DNA of 8,991 bases from Clostridiaceae bacterium (GCA_018378255.1 JAGZXV010000216.1:1-8991), one strand, 5' to 3'; shown: positions 1-6,362, counted from the first letter of the stretch. The notes: generated by a model not told the origin, from the sequence alone. Numbers and translations are program-made.

Positions 1-873
1 CATGGTTTCCGCCGCCAGATGGTTCCAGCAGTACATGCCGTGGTCAAAATAAAGCTTCATTTCCGGAGCGTAGCTCTGAAAGAATCCCGGTTCCTCCATG
101 GACGGGATTCCCGCGGCGTCAAACCCCGCCTCCAAAAATGCCTGGCGGTTTTTAAGGAAATAATCCCTGGCGGTTTTACGGAAGATCCGCGGCATCATCA
201 AATAGCAAAGGAGGCCCTTTTCATGACAGACCTGCACCGTCCGGCGCCAGGCCTCCGACCCGAAGCTTTCGCTGGCCAAGGAAACAGAAAACGTCCTTTG
301 GCTCTCCCGTTTCCACTCTCCAAGAACCGAAAGCGCTGTTTCCAGCTGCTCCTTCGTACTGACGAATACGGAAATCTCCGGCGCCACCGCAGTCCTGGGC
401 TCCATCAAACGCTCCGGCGCGTCCGGGCTTTCTGGAGCTGCATAGCGGCCGGGCGCAGCCGTAAGCTCCGAAACCGGCTCTCTCCGGTATCGGGAAACCA
501 GTTCCTTTTCCAGATGCTCCAGCGCAGTCCGGCGCAGCCGGTTCAGCTCCTGGACCGGAAGGAACCCCCTTCCCTCCGTTGTCACCGACAGATCCTCAAA
601 TACAAAGGGCGAATCCCCGGTCTTTAACAGCTGCTTTTTTATCCGTTCTTCTTCCATGGGAGCATTTTGGGCCTCCTGGACCGTCTGTCCCTCCTCCTGC
701 AAAAGAAGCGTCTCCCCGAAAGCCCCGCCTTCCCTGCGGCCCTCTGCCAGCTTTGCCTCCAGAGTCAGCCTGGCCGGCTTTCCCACGGAAAAGTATCCGG
801 TTCCCTTGATGGGGATCTTCACATCCTCGTTCCCATACGTCCGGTCAAGGAAATCAAAATAGGCCGGATCCCC
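1..873 (-). pseudogene. C-terminal half of the broken U32 family protein (DUF3656-like), partial at window edge
   Basis: From about base 873 down to base 1 the minus strand is open in a frame different from the upstream U32 frame. It reads DPAYFDFLDRTYG, then IPIKGTGYFSVGKPARLTLE, then a helical LNRLRRTALEHLEKEL segment, and later YFDHGMYCWNHLAAETM at the window edge. This matches the C-terminal region of long U32 proteins (a DUF3656-type insert, then a second barrel-like part). There is no stop in about 290 codons, so the reading frame is real and selection has kept it open until recently. No good ribosome site is visible at its 5' end; a GTG at 822-820 and an ATG at 657-655 are only nominal starts. 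The natural reading is that 1-1747 was one gene, split by a small deletion or frameshift near 866-875. A sequencing or assembly error is the main alternative. The gene's 3' end is outside the window. Confidence 0.75.
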
Positions 874-1747
874 GGTCGAACAGCTCCAAAAGGCGTCTTG
901 TATCCTCCGGATCGATCCGGTATCCTTCCCGCCCCTTCTCAAAGTACAGATCCACATATTTGCGGTAAATGCTCACGACCCCCGCCGTATAGCGCGGGCT
1001 CTTCATCCGGCCTTCGATCTTCAAAGAGACAACGCCGGCCTCCAGGATATCCGGCAGAAGCTCCAGCGTATTCAGATCCTTTAAGCTTAAGGGATAGTCG
1101 TCACCCTTTTTCCCCACCGTTTTTTTGTCCCGCTCCGCCGTAAAGGGAAGCCGGCAGGTCTGGGCGCACCGCCCGCGGTTTCCGCTCCTGCCGCCGATAA
1201 GGCTGGAAAACAGGCACTGGCCGGAATAGCAGTAGCACAGCGCTCCATGGACAAAGGTTTCCGCCTCCAATCCCTCGATCCCGGCGATGGCGCGGATCTC
1301 CTCCAAAGACAGCTCTCTGGCGGGAACAACCCGCACCGCTCCCATCTCCTTTAACATTTTCGCGCTGTCGCTTCCCGTTACGGTCATCTGGGTGCTGATA
1401 TGGAGCGGAAGCTGGGGGAACTGCCTTCGCAGATAAGAAAACACGCCCAGGTCCTGAACCAGGACCGCGTCCAGCCCCGCCTCATAATATGGCTTCAAAT
1501 ATGCGTAAAGCCCGAAAAGCTCCTGTTCCTTCACAAGCGTATTGACCGTCATATAAATCCGGCAGCCGTGAAGATGGACGAAATCGATGGCCCGGACCAT
1601 CGCTTCCTCCTCCAGATTCTCCGCATACGCTCTGGCTCCGAACCGGCTTCCGCCAATATAGACCGCGTCGGCTCCCGCATTGACGGCCGCCCGCATACTC
1701 TCGTAGGAGCCGGCAGGCGCTAAAAGCTCTACCTTTGACTGCTTCAT
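854..1747 (-). CDS. U32 family peptidase-like protein, N-terminal catalytic half (frameshifted gene)
   Basis: This 297-residue frame is the N-terminal part of a U32 (collagenase-like) protein. Family members such as E. coli RlhA and UbiU are Fe-S proteins acting in RNA or quinone hydroxylation; true proteolysis is doubtful. The TIM-barrel start LLAPAGS (8-14) and AGADAVYIGG (24-33) are visible. The U32 signature ETFVHGALCYCYSGQCLFS is at 163-181. Cluster-type cysteines C171, C178, C194 and C198 are present, but the later KDLC position reads KDLN (N226). Start: ATG at 1747 has a strong GGAGAAGGG site just upstream; the same frame is open 30 codons further up but without support. The frame ends abruptly after ELFDRG with a short out-of-frame tail (SGLF, stop). 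The family normally continues for several hundred residues, which here lie in another frame (1-873). It is the last gene of the ruvA-ruvB-zapA run, 117 nt after zapA. The fold is certain; whether the gene is functional is not. Confidence 0.85.
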   Translation of the reverse strand: MKQSKVELLAPAGSYESMRAAVNAGADAVYIGGSRFGARAYAENLEEEAMVRAIDFVHLHGCRIYMTVNTLVKEQELFGLYAYLKPYYEAGLDAVLVQDLGVFSYLRRQFPQLPLHISTQMTVTGSDSAKMLKEMGAVRVVPARELSLEEIRAIAGIEGLEAETFVHGALCYCYSGQCLFSSLIGGRSGNRGRCAQTCRLPFTAERDKKTVGKKGDDYPLSLKDLNTLELLPDILEAGVVSLKIEGRMKSPRYTAGVVSIYRKYVDLYFEKGREGYRIDPEDTRRLLELFDRGSGLF

Positions 1748-1814
1748 CCCTTCTCCTTTCCGCCGGTTCGGCTTCTCCGCGCCAATCCAGCGAACCCTCT
1801 CTTCCCATGGAAGC

Positions 1815-1857
1815 AAAACAGGACCGCTGCATTTCATCCATGCGGCCGCCCTGTTTT
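1815..1857. repeat. Inverted repeat in the zapA-U32 intergenic gap
   Basis: An 8-bp perfect inverted repeat (AAAACAGG at 1815-1822, CCTGTTTT at 1850-1857) encloses 27 bases with a further CCGC/GCGG match (GCGGCCGC lies at 1842-1849). Read on the minus strand, the second arm ends in TTTT followed by GCTT, giving a weak terminator- or attenuator-like hairpin 10 bases past the zapA stop. It could reduce read-through into the U32 gene or be an RNA-processing site. No promoter is apparent between it and the U32 start. Confidence 0.4.
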
Positions 1858-1864
1858 AGACGCC

Positions 1865-2197
1865 TTATTTCGATTCCTCTCTGGCGGCGTCCAGCTTCAT
1901 CTGCACACCGATCAGCTCATGCTTTAAGCTGTACACCTCTTTTTCCAGATCCTCGTTCTTATCCTTTAAGCGCCTCGCCTCTTGAACCGCCTTAAAATAG
2001 TCGTCTGCCAGATTCAGATAAATCATCACTTCCTGATAATCCTTATTCTGTCTGGTAAAGCCCGGCTGGGCCTTAAGGCCGGAGATTTTTTCATTGATAT
2101 AGGACGCCACCTTCTGCATATATTCCTGATCCTCTGCTCCGCCCAGCGTATAAATATTTCCGTCGATCAGAACCTGCGTATAGTTTTTATCTGACAT
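1865..2197 (-). CDS. zapA: Cell division protein ZapA
   Basis: ZapA binds FtsZ at midcell, bundles protofilaments and stabilises the Z-ring. The 110-residue product has the family plan. A small N-terminal domain begins with NYTQVLIDGNIYTLGG (residues 4-19) and a helix EYMQKVASYINEKI. A long helical, coiled-coil tail follows (about 60-108), rich in K, E, L and D (RRLKDKNEDLEKEVYSLKHEL), for dimer or tetramer formation. Start: ATG at 2197 is preceded by AGGAG 9 nt upstream. That site lies inside the last codons of ruvB, whose stop is only 4 nt before this ATG, so the two are probably translationally coupled. An in-frame upstream ATG at 2239 would overlap ruvB and lacks support. The length is normal for Gram-positive ZapA, and the ruvB-zapA-U32 order is common in Clostridia. 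Confidence 0.9.
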   Translation of the reverse strand: MSDKNYTQVLIDGNIYTLGGAEDQEYMQKVASYINEKISGLKAQPGFTRQNKDYQEVMIYLNLADDYFKAVQEARRLKDKNEDLEKEVYSLKHELIGVQMKLDAAREESK

Positions 2198-2201
2198 TGC
2201 A

Positions 2202-3200
2202 TCATTCTCCTTTTCCCAGTCCAAAATGCCGGTAGGCAAGCTCCGTCGCCATCCGTCCCCGGGGCGTCCGGTTAATCAGACCATTCATCAACAGATACGG
2301 CTCGTACACATCCTCCAGCGTGCCCGCGTCCTCTCCGATGGAGGCCGCCAGCGTTTCCAAGCCCACCGGTCCGCCGGAAAACTTCTGGATGAGCGTTAAA
2401 AGAAGGGTCCGGTCATTATTATCCAGTCCCAGCTTATCCACATCCAGGATATCCAGCGCAAAATCCGCCACTTCTTTTGTAATGATCCCATCATACTTTA
2501 CCTGGGCAAAATCCCTGACCCTTTTTAACAGACGGTTAGCCAAACGGGGCGTCCCTCTGGACCTTTTTGCAATCTCCATAGCGCCGGAATCTTCAATCTC
2601 CACGCCCAGCACTCCGGCCGAACGGCAGACAATCGATTTCAGTTCCTCCGGCAGATAAAAATCCAGCTTCTGTACCACGCCAAAACGGTCTCTTAGAGGG
2701 GCTGTTAAAAGGCCGACTCTGGTCGTCGCCCCCACAAGGGTAAAATGGGGCAGATCCAGCCGGATGGACCGTGCAGACGCATCCTTTCCCAACACAATAT
2801 CTATGGCGAAGTCCTCCATCGCCGGATAAAGCACCTCCTCTACCTGGCGGTTCAGCCGGTGGATTTCATCCACAAACAGCACATCCCCTTCCTGAAGATT
2901 GTTGAGGATAGCGGCCATCTCTCCCGGCTTTTCAATAGCCGGGCCAGACGTAATTTTCATATTAACGCCCATCTCATTGGCAATAATCCCGGATAATGTG
3001 GTTTTCCCCAATCCAGGAGGTCCATAAAACAGCAAATGATCCAGGGAGTCCCCTCTGGACTTGGCTGCCTGTATATAAATCTTCAGGGTAGACTTAATCT
3101 TTTCCTGTCCAATATAATCATCCAGAAGCTGGGGACGCAGGTTCTGTTCAATCTTTTTCTCTTCATCCGTAACTTCTGTAGTAATAATTCTTCGCTCCAT
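2202..3200 (-). CDS. ruvB: Holliday junction branch migration ATPase RuvB
   Basis: RuvB is the hexameric AAA+ motor that, with RuvA, drives branch migration of Holliday junctions during recombination repair. The 332-residue product is full length. It shows the RuvB N-terminus LRPQLLDDYIGQ (21-32), Walker A GPPGLGKTT (60-68), Walker B VLFVDEIH (107-114), and the sensor and arginine-finger stretch GATTRVGLLTAPLRDRFG. The C-terminal winged-helix domain ends with RTPRGRMATELAYRHFG. Start choice: GGAGG at 3206-3210 sits 5 nt before the ATG at 3200 (MERRI...). The ATG at 3203 would be only 2 nt away, and a GTG at 3212 overlaps the ribosome site itself, so 3200 is preferred. It lies 48 nt after ruvA and 4 nt before zapA, inside one operon. 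Nothing is missing from the motifs. Confidence 0.97.
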   Translation of the reverse strand: MERRIITTEVTDEEKKIEQNLRPQLLDDYIGQEKIKSTLKIYIQAAKSRGDSLDHLLFYGPPGLGKTTLSGIIANEMGVNMKITSGPAIEKPGEMAAILNNLQEGDVLFVDEIHRLNRQVEEVLYPAMEDFAIDIVLGKDASARSIRLDLPHFTLVGATTRVGLLTAPLRDRFGVVQKLDFYLPEELKSIVCRSAGVLGVEIEDSGAMEIAKRSRGTPRLANRLLKRVRDFAQVKYDGIITKEVADFALDILDVDKLGLDNNDRTLLLTLIQKFSGGPVGLETLAASIGEDAGTLEDVYEPYLLMNGLINRTPRGRMATELAYRHFGLGKGE

Positions 3201-3248
3201 CATAACCTCCACACCCTAACTGGGGTATAAATCATTTTTTGCCTTTTA

Positions 3249-3860
3249 CTATAAAAAGGACAAATGCTTCAAAGAGGCCTTCAGCACATCTTCCACTGTC
3301 ATTTCGTCCGTGATCTCAACCTGTCTGACCGCCTTAGCGGCTTCACTTCCCGAATATCCCAATGCGACTAACGCTTCCATCGCTTCTTTTCCAGTCTGCC
3401 CAACCAGACCGCCTCCGCTTGGCGTTTCCATCTCCGCTTCCTGAGGAAGCATATCTTCTATATGCACTCTGTCTTTTAAGTCCAGAATCACCCTTTGGGC
3501 TGTTTTCACTCCGATTCCAGGCGCCTTGGATATGGCCTTGGCATCACCTGAAATAATCGCCAACCGAAGGCTGTCCGGTGTCAGTGTGGACAGCACGCCC
3601 AGGGCCCCTTTTGGCCCGATTCCATTGACACCGATGAGCTGCTTAAACATATCCAGATCCTGACGGCTCAAAAAACCGTACAGGCTCATGGCATCTTCCC
3701 TCACCTGAAAATAGGTGAACACCTTCACTTCATGTCCGATTTTAGGAAGTCTCTCAAGGAGGGACAGCGGAACATGAATATTATAGCCGATATTGCCGGC
3801 TTCCACCACAATTGTATCTTCAAATGTTTCAACCAACAGTCCTTTTATATATGAAATCAC
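3249..3860 (-). CDS. ruvA: Holliday junction DNA helicase subunit RuvA (GTG start)
   Basis: RuvA is the tetrameric junction-binding subunit that loads RuvB rings on Holliday junctions. The 203-residue product shows all three domains. The N-terminal OB fold starts (M)ISYIKGLLVE and carries the acidic pin pair E55-D56, in the same position as in E. coli. Domain II has two helix-hairpin-helix motifs, LIGVNGIGPK (75-84) and SKAPGIGVKTAQR (111-123). Domain III is C-terminal (about 140-203: GYSGSEAAKAVRQV, EDVLKASLKHLSFL) and binds RuvB. Start: a GTG at 3860 with AAAGGAG 8 nt upstream fits the family N-terminus exactly. The longer frame to 3926 adds unrelated residues, runs through the promoter and is rejected. 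It is the first gene of the operon, with its own promoter at 3891-3920. Confidence 0.95.
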   Translation of the reverse strand: MISYIKGLLVETFEDTIVVEAGNIGYNIHVPLSLLERLPKIGHEVKVFTYFQVREDAMSLYGFLSRQDLDMFKQLIGVNGIGPKGALGVLSTLTPDSLRLAIISGDAKAISKAPGIGVKTAQRVILDLKDRVHIEDMLPQEAEMETPSGGGLVGQTGKEAMEALVALGYSGSEAAKAVRQVEITDEMTVEDVLKASLKHLSFL

Positions 3861-3890
3861 TATGAAATCTCCTTTATTATATCTGACGAT

Positions 3891-3920
3891 ATCATACCAT
3901 AGCCGCGAGACATTTGTAAA
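3891..3920 (-). promoter_or_regulatory. Predicted sigma-A promoter of the ruvA-ruvB-zapA-U32 operon
   Basis: On the minus strand TTTACA (3920-3915) is followed after 18 nt by TATGAT (3896-3891), which has an extended TGG just before it. Transcription would start near 3884, giving a leader of about 24 nt to the ruvA GTG. This is the only promoter-like signal visible ahead of the four-gene run. Confidence 0.65.
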
Positions 3921-3929
3921 TAACAATAC

Positions 3930-3943
3930 CGAACAAATATTCT
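3930..3943. promoter_or_regulatory. LexA (SOS) box-like site upstream of ruvA
   Basis: CGAACAAATATTCT resembles the Gram-positive LexA box core GAAC-N4-GTTC, with one mismatch in the right half (ATTC). It ends about 10 nt upstream of the predicted ruvA -35 and about 20 nt from the divergent promoter's -35. LexA control of ruvAB is established in B. subtilis. Here the assignment is inference from one imperfect site. Confidence 0.4.
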
Positions 3944-3963
3944 GTCTGCAGTGATCCGGACAG

Positions 3964-3993
3964 TTGACTTTTCCCCCTTCTGCCCTTTATAAT
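3964..3993 (+). promoter_or_regulatory. Sigma-A promoter of the YprB-like gene
   Basis: TTGACT (3964-3969), an 18-nt spacer and a perfect TATAAT (3988-3993) predict a start near 4000 and a leader of about 38 nt. The ribosome site AGGAG (4027-4031) is 6 nt before the ATG at 4038. It is divergent from the ruvA promoter, the two -35 elements being about 43 bases apart. Confidence 0.8.
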
Positions 3994-4037
3994 GTGTATG
4001 CAGGCAGGATTTGCCCGCAGATTGACAGGAGAATGCC

Positions 4038-5144
4038 ATGATTACGATTGATAAACCGATTTCCCTTCCCGATACCTATCCGCTAAACCGGATCGGCAGT
4101 CTGGATGACCTGCTATTTTTTGATATAGAAACCACCGGATTTTCCGGCGATTATTCCAATCTGTATTTAATTGGATGTACTTATTATAAAAATGATTCCT
4201 GGCATCTGATTCAGTGGTTTGCAGACACTCGGGAATCAGAGCCGGAACTTCTGCACGCTTTTTTCAGATTTTTAAAGAATTATAAAATTCTGGTCCATTT
4301 TAACGGTGATGGCTTTGATATCCCCTATTTGCTCAAGCGCTGTAAATTCTACGGCTTTCCCTATGATTTCTCCCAGGTAGAAAGTTTTGATATTTACCGC
4401 AAGATCAAACCCTATCGGTATCTGCTTCAGCTGGACAGTCTGAAACAGAAATCCATTGAATGCTTTTTGGGGATCAACCGGGAAGATACTTATAACGGCG
4501 GCCAGCTGATCGAAGTTTATCACGATTATTTAAGATCCCATGATGATTATCTTTATCAGCTTTTAATCCTTCATAATGAGGATGACTTAAAAGGAATGCC
4601 CCAAATACTGCCAATCCTCAATTATCCCGATTTTTTCGAGCATCCCTTTGAGTTGGTGAATCAGGCGATCGAGTCCTTTACCGATATTTTCGGAGACCCA
4701 TACCGCTCGCTCATGCTGACATGCAAAAGCCGGTACCGGATCCCGGTCCCTGTAGAGCGTTCCCTCTTATTTGCAGCCTGCCGCGCCGAAGATGATTTGC
4801 TGCTGTTGTCCATTGGGCTTTTTGACGGCTGCCTTAAACATTTTTATCCGAATTATAAGGATTACTATTATCTGATTTATGAAGATACGGCCATACATAA
4901 AAGCGTGGGAGAATTTGTGGACAAAGACGCCCGGAAAAAAGCGACTCCTAAAACCTGTTACACGAAAAAGAACGGCTGTTTCCTGCCGCAGTTTGAACCG
5001 GTTTGGGAGCCATATCTCCAGAGCGAATATAAATCAAAAGTGACCTATATCGAATATGAGGATGCTCTATTTAATGAGCCGGACAAATTCGAAGCCTATC
5101 TCCGCCAGTTGATCGCACAGCTTCTCTCCAAGTCCTCAAACTGA
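4038..5144 (+). CDS. YprB-like ribonuclease H-fold (DnaQ/DEDD type) exonuclease domain protein
   Basis: The 368-residue product belongs to the RNase_H_2/YprB group of 3'-5' exonuclease-fold proteins, expected to cut DNA or RNA with two metal ions; the substrate is unknown. Exo I is LLFFDIETTGFSG (25-37), with D29 and E31 as the first metal ligands. Exo II is LVHFNGDGFDIPYL (85-98), with D94. Exo III is LHNEDDLKGM (178-187), with H179 and D183. All four acidic residues are in place, so it should be active. The C-terminal half (about 200-368) has no motif I recognise and is rich in aromatic and acidic residues (KDYYYLIYED). Start ATG at 4038 has AGGAG 6 nt away and its own promoter. It is divergent from ruvA and convergent with the DUF5662-type gene. 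Residues 1-190 are clear; a role in repair next to ruvAB is only suggested by position. Confidence 0.85.
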   Translation: MITIDKPISLPDTYPLNRIGSLDDLLFFDIETTGFSGDYSNLYLIGCTYYKNDSWHLIQWFADTRESEPELLHAFFRFLKNYKILVHFNGDGFDIPYLLKRCKFYGFPYDFSQVESFDIYRKIKPYRYLLQLDSLKQKSIECFLGINREDTYNGGQLIEVYHDYLRSHDDYLYQLLILHNEDDLKGMPQILPILNYPDFFEHPFELVNQAIESFTDIFGDPYRSLMLTCKSRYRIPVPVERSLLFAACRAEDDLLLLSIGLFDGCLKHFYPNYKDYYYLIYEDTAIHKSVGEFVDKDARKKATPKTCYTKKNGCFLPQFEPVWEPYLQSEYKSKVTYIEYEDALFNEPDKFEAYLRQLIAQLLSKSSN

Positions 5145-5188
5145 TATTTGATATTAATATATGGGAATATAAAGTTATTTAAACACAG

Positions 5189-5243
5189 AGACATCCGAAA
5201 GAGCCTTACGTAATAAGGTCTTCCCGGATGTCTTTTCATATTT
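5189..5243. terminator. Long hairpin terminator between convergent genes
   Basis: AGACATCCG (5189-5197) pairs with CGGATGTCT (5225-5233). Inside, AAGA/TCTT and CCTTA/TAAGG (5204-5208 with 5214-5218) extend the stem with small bulges to a 5-nt loop. The plus strand continues TTTCATATTT, so it best serves the YprB-like gene. The reverse strand has a poorer T tract (CTGTGTTT) but may also end the convergent minus-strand gene. Confidence 0.75.
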
Positions 5244-5282
5244 CTCGTGTGCCGGAGGGCAGCGAAACAGCTTTCTCATCAT

Positions 5283-5828
5283 CTAATAGCTTTTCTGTTT
5301 CAGAAGTGCCCTGATATAGGCAAATGTTTTCTCTTCCCCTTCATCCCTGAGCATCAAAAGCAGCTTTTCAAGCAGCGCTCTTGTTTCAGGATTTATCACG
5401 ATATAAGGTCTCGTAAAGCTATAATATTCCCACGGGGAACTGTTCGTATAATTCTTCCCCTTATAGACTTTAGAGGCCGCAATCCTGTCCATCATCATCT
5501 CAACCACATATCTGAGAGGCATTTTATGACCTACCAAACCATCCTGAAGCCTGGTGGAAAAATCAATCCAATACTCAAAATGATGTTTATTCCGTCCTTT
5601 ATGATGAAGCCAGGCTTTAGAAAAGCCCAAAACTTCCCTCTCAGCCGCGTTAGGACTCCGGTTGCCCTGATAATACTTCACCCCGGACCAGAATTCTGTG
5701 GGACTGTACTTGGATAAATCATGCAGCAGCCCCTGCTTAAACAGCCCTACCCGGAAACAATTTTTCATAACCAGCAGCTTATGCTGGGTTATGGTAAAGA
5801 AATGATTCCATATATTCTGTAATTTCAT
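5283..5828 (-). CDS. DUF5662-type protein with HD-domain-like histidine pattern
   Basis: The 181-residue soluble protein resembles the DUF5662 family known from Firmicutes; its function is not established. It shows an ordered set of potential metal ligands: H16 (ITQHKLLV), H36-D37 in GLLHDLSKYSPTEF, H75-H76 and H82-H83 in AWLHHKGRNKHHFEYW, and E110 and D114 in VVEMMMDR. This H...HD...H...H...D order is like that of HD-type metal-dependent phosphohydrolases, so a hydrolase role is a reasonable inference but unproven. No signal peptide or membrane segment is seen. Start: ATG at 5828 has AGAGGA 6 nt upstream. It faces away from the csp gene with 151 bases between them; I see no strong promoter on its side. 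It converges on the YprB-like gene across a shared hairpin and seems to be a single-gene unit. Confidence 0.75.
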   Translation of the reverse strand: MKLQNIWNHFFTITQHKLLVMKNCFRVGLFKQGLLHDLSKYSPTEFWSGVKYYQGNRSPNAAEREVLGFSKAWLHHKGRNKHHFEYWIDFSTRLQDGLVGHKMPLRYVVEMMMDRIAASKVYKGKNYTNSSPWEYYSFTRPYIVINPETRALLEKLLLMLRDEGEEKTFAYIRALLKQKSY

Positions 5829-5887
5829 CTGTATTCCTCTTTTACACTATATTTTATTAGATTTTTCAGTTTTTAACAGAAAAATAT

Positions 5888-5916
5888 TTGACACCTTTTT
5901 AATAGTATGATATTCT
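5888..5916 (+). promoter_or_regulatory. Sigma-A promoter of the cold-shock gene
   Basis: A perfect TTGACA (5888-5893), 17-nt spacer and TATTCT (5911-5916) with an extended TGA just upstream. Start is predicted near 5923, leaving a leader of roughly 57 nt. The strength fits the high expression usual for csp genes. Confidence 0.8.
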
Positions 5917-5917
5917 T

Positions 5918-5972
5918 AGGGAGGTTGCAGGATAGACTGCAAACCACTACTATTTTTTATATTTTTTGGAGG
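5918..5972 (+). promoter_or_regulatory. Cold-shock gene 5' leader with hairpin and ribosome site
   Basis: TTGCAG (5925-5930) and CTGCAA (5937-5942) form a perfect 6-bp stem with a 6-nt loop at the very 5' end of the predicted transcript, next to a Shine-Dalgarno-like GGGAGG (5919-5924). A T-rich unstructured stretch (5950-5967) then leads to the real ribosome site GGAGG (5968-5972), 7 nt before the ATG. Structured leaders that affect mRNA stability or translation in the cold are known for csp genes; the role of this one is inferred. Confidence 0.5.
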
Positions 5973-5979
5973 TATCATC

Positions 5980-6180
5980 ATGAGTAAAGGTACAGTTAAG
6001 TGGTTCAATAACCAAAAGGGTTACGGATTTATTTCCGACGAAAGCGGTAATGATGTATTCGTTCATTATTCAGGTCTGAATATGGACGGCTTCAAATCCT
6101 TGGAAGAAGGCGCTGAAGTAGAATTCGACGTTGTTGACGGCGCTAAAGGACCACAGGCTACCAACGTAACCAAATTATAA
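5980..6180 (+). CDS. Cold-shock protein (CspA/CspB family)
   Basis: This 66-residue protein is a complete single cold-shock domain. It is a five-stranded OB fold that binds single-stranded RNA and DNA, melts mRNA structure and supports translation at low temperature or during growth changes. It opens MSKGTVKWFNNQKGYGFI; RNP1 is KGYGFI (13-18) and RNP2 is VFVHY (26-30), with the usual aromatic surface W8, F9, Y15, F17, F27, H29 and Y30. The end QATNVTKL is typical. The length is normal. Start ATG at 5980 is fixed by GGAGG 7 nt upstream. It is a single-gene unit with its own strong promoter and a terminator about 100 bases downstream. Which csp paralogue (A, B, C, D) it is cannot be told from sequence alone, so no symbol is given. 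Confidence 0.95.
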   Translation: MSKGTVKWFNNQKGYGFISDESGNDVFVHYSGLNMDGFKSLEEGAEVEFDVVDGAKGPQATNVTKL

Positions 6181-6277
6181 TCATCTGGTGTTTAACTGTC
6201 ATTAAACATCTGCCGGTGTACCTTTTTTCATTACTTATAGAATGAAGCAATTCGTTATACCGCACGTGATTACAAGC

Positions 6278-6304
6278 AAGAGCCATCCCATGATGGCTCT
6301 TTTT
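6278..6304. terminator. Strong intrinsic terminator after the cold-shock gene
   Basis: A perfect 10-bp stem, AAGAGCCATC (6278-6287) with GATGGCTCTT (6292-6301), has a CCAT loop and is followed on the plus strand by TTT after the stem's own TT. On the minus strand the tract is GCTTGTAAT, so it may also stop read-through from the convergent hslO. The rest of 6181-6370 holds no gene; a weaker AT-rich GTTTAA/TTAAAC pair lies at 6190-6207. Confidence 0.85.
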
Positions 6305-6362
6305 GTATCTCTATAGTGCTGAAATGTAGTTAAAAACTTCTTTCTGTCACCGTTTGGTTAAG

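Noticed and set aside
19..627. Plus-strand open frame of about 200 codons
   Set aside because: It lies antisense to the U32 C-terminal half, whose protein sequence is coherent; the plus-strand product is low-complexity, Arg/Pro-rich and has no ribosome site.
667..1143. Plus-strand open frame across the U32 break
   Set aside because: It is rich in Pro, Ser and Arg, as expected of an antisense shadow in GC-rich coding DNA, and shows no family motif.
3201..3212. Upstream ruvB starts (GTG 3212, ATG 3203)
   Set aside because: The GGAGG ribosome site overlaps the GTG and is only 2 nt from the first ATG; the second ATG at 3200 has proper spacing.
3861..3926. N-terminal extension of ruvA
   Set aside because: It crosses the -10 element and the ribosome site, and the extra residues are unlike RuvA; the GTG at 3860 fits the family start.
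6190..6228. GTTTAA/TTAAAC pair followed by a T6 run as a csp terminator
   Set aside because: The stem is AT-only apart from its ends and the T run starts about 15 bases after it; the 10-bp stem at 6278 is far better.
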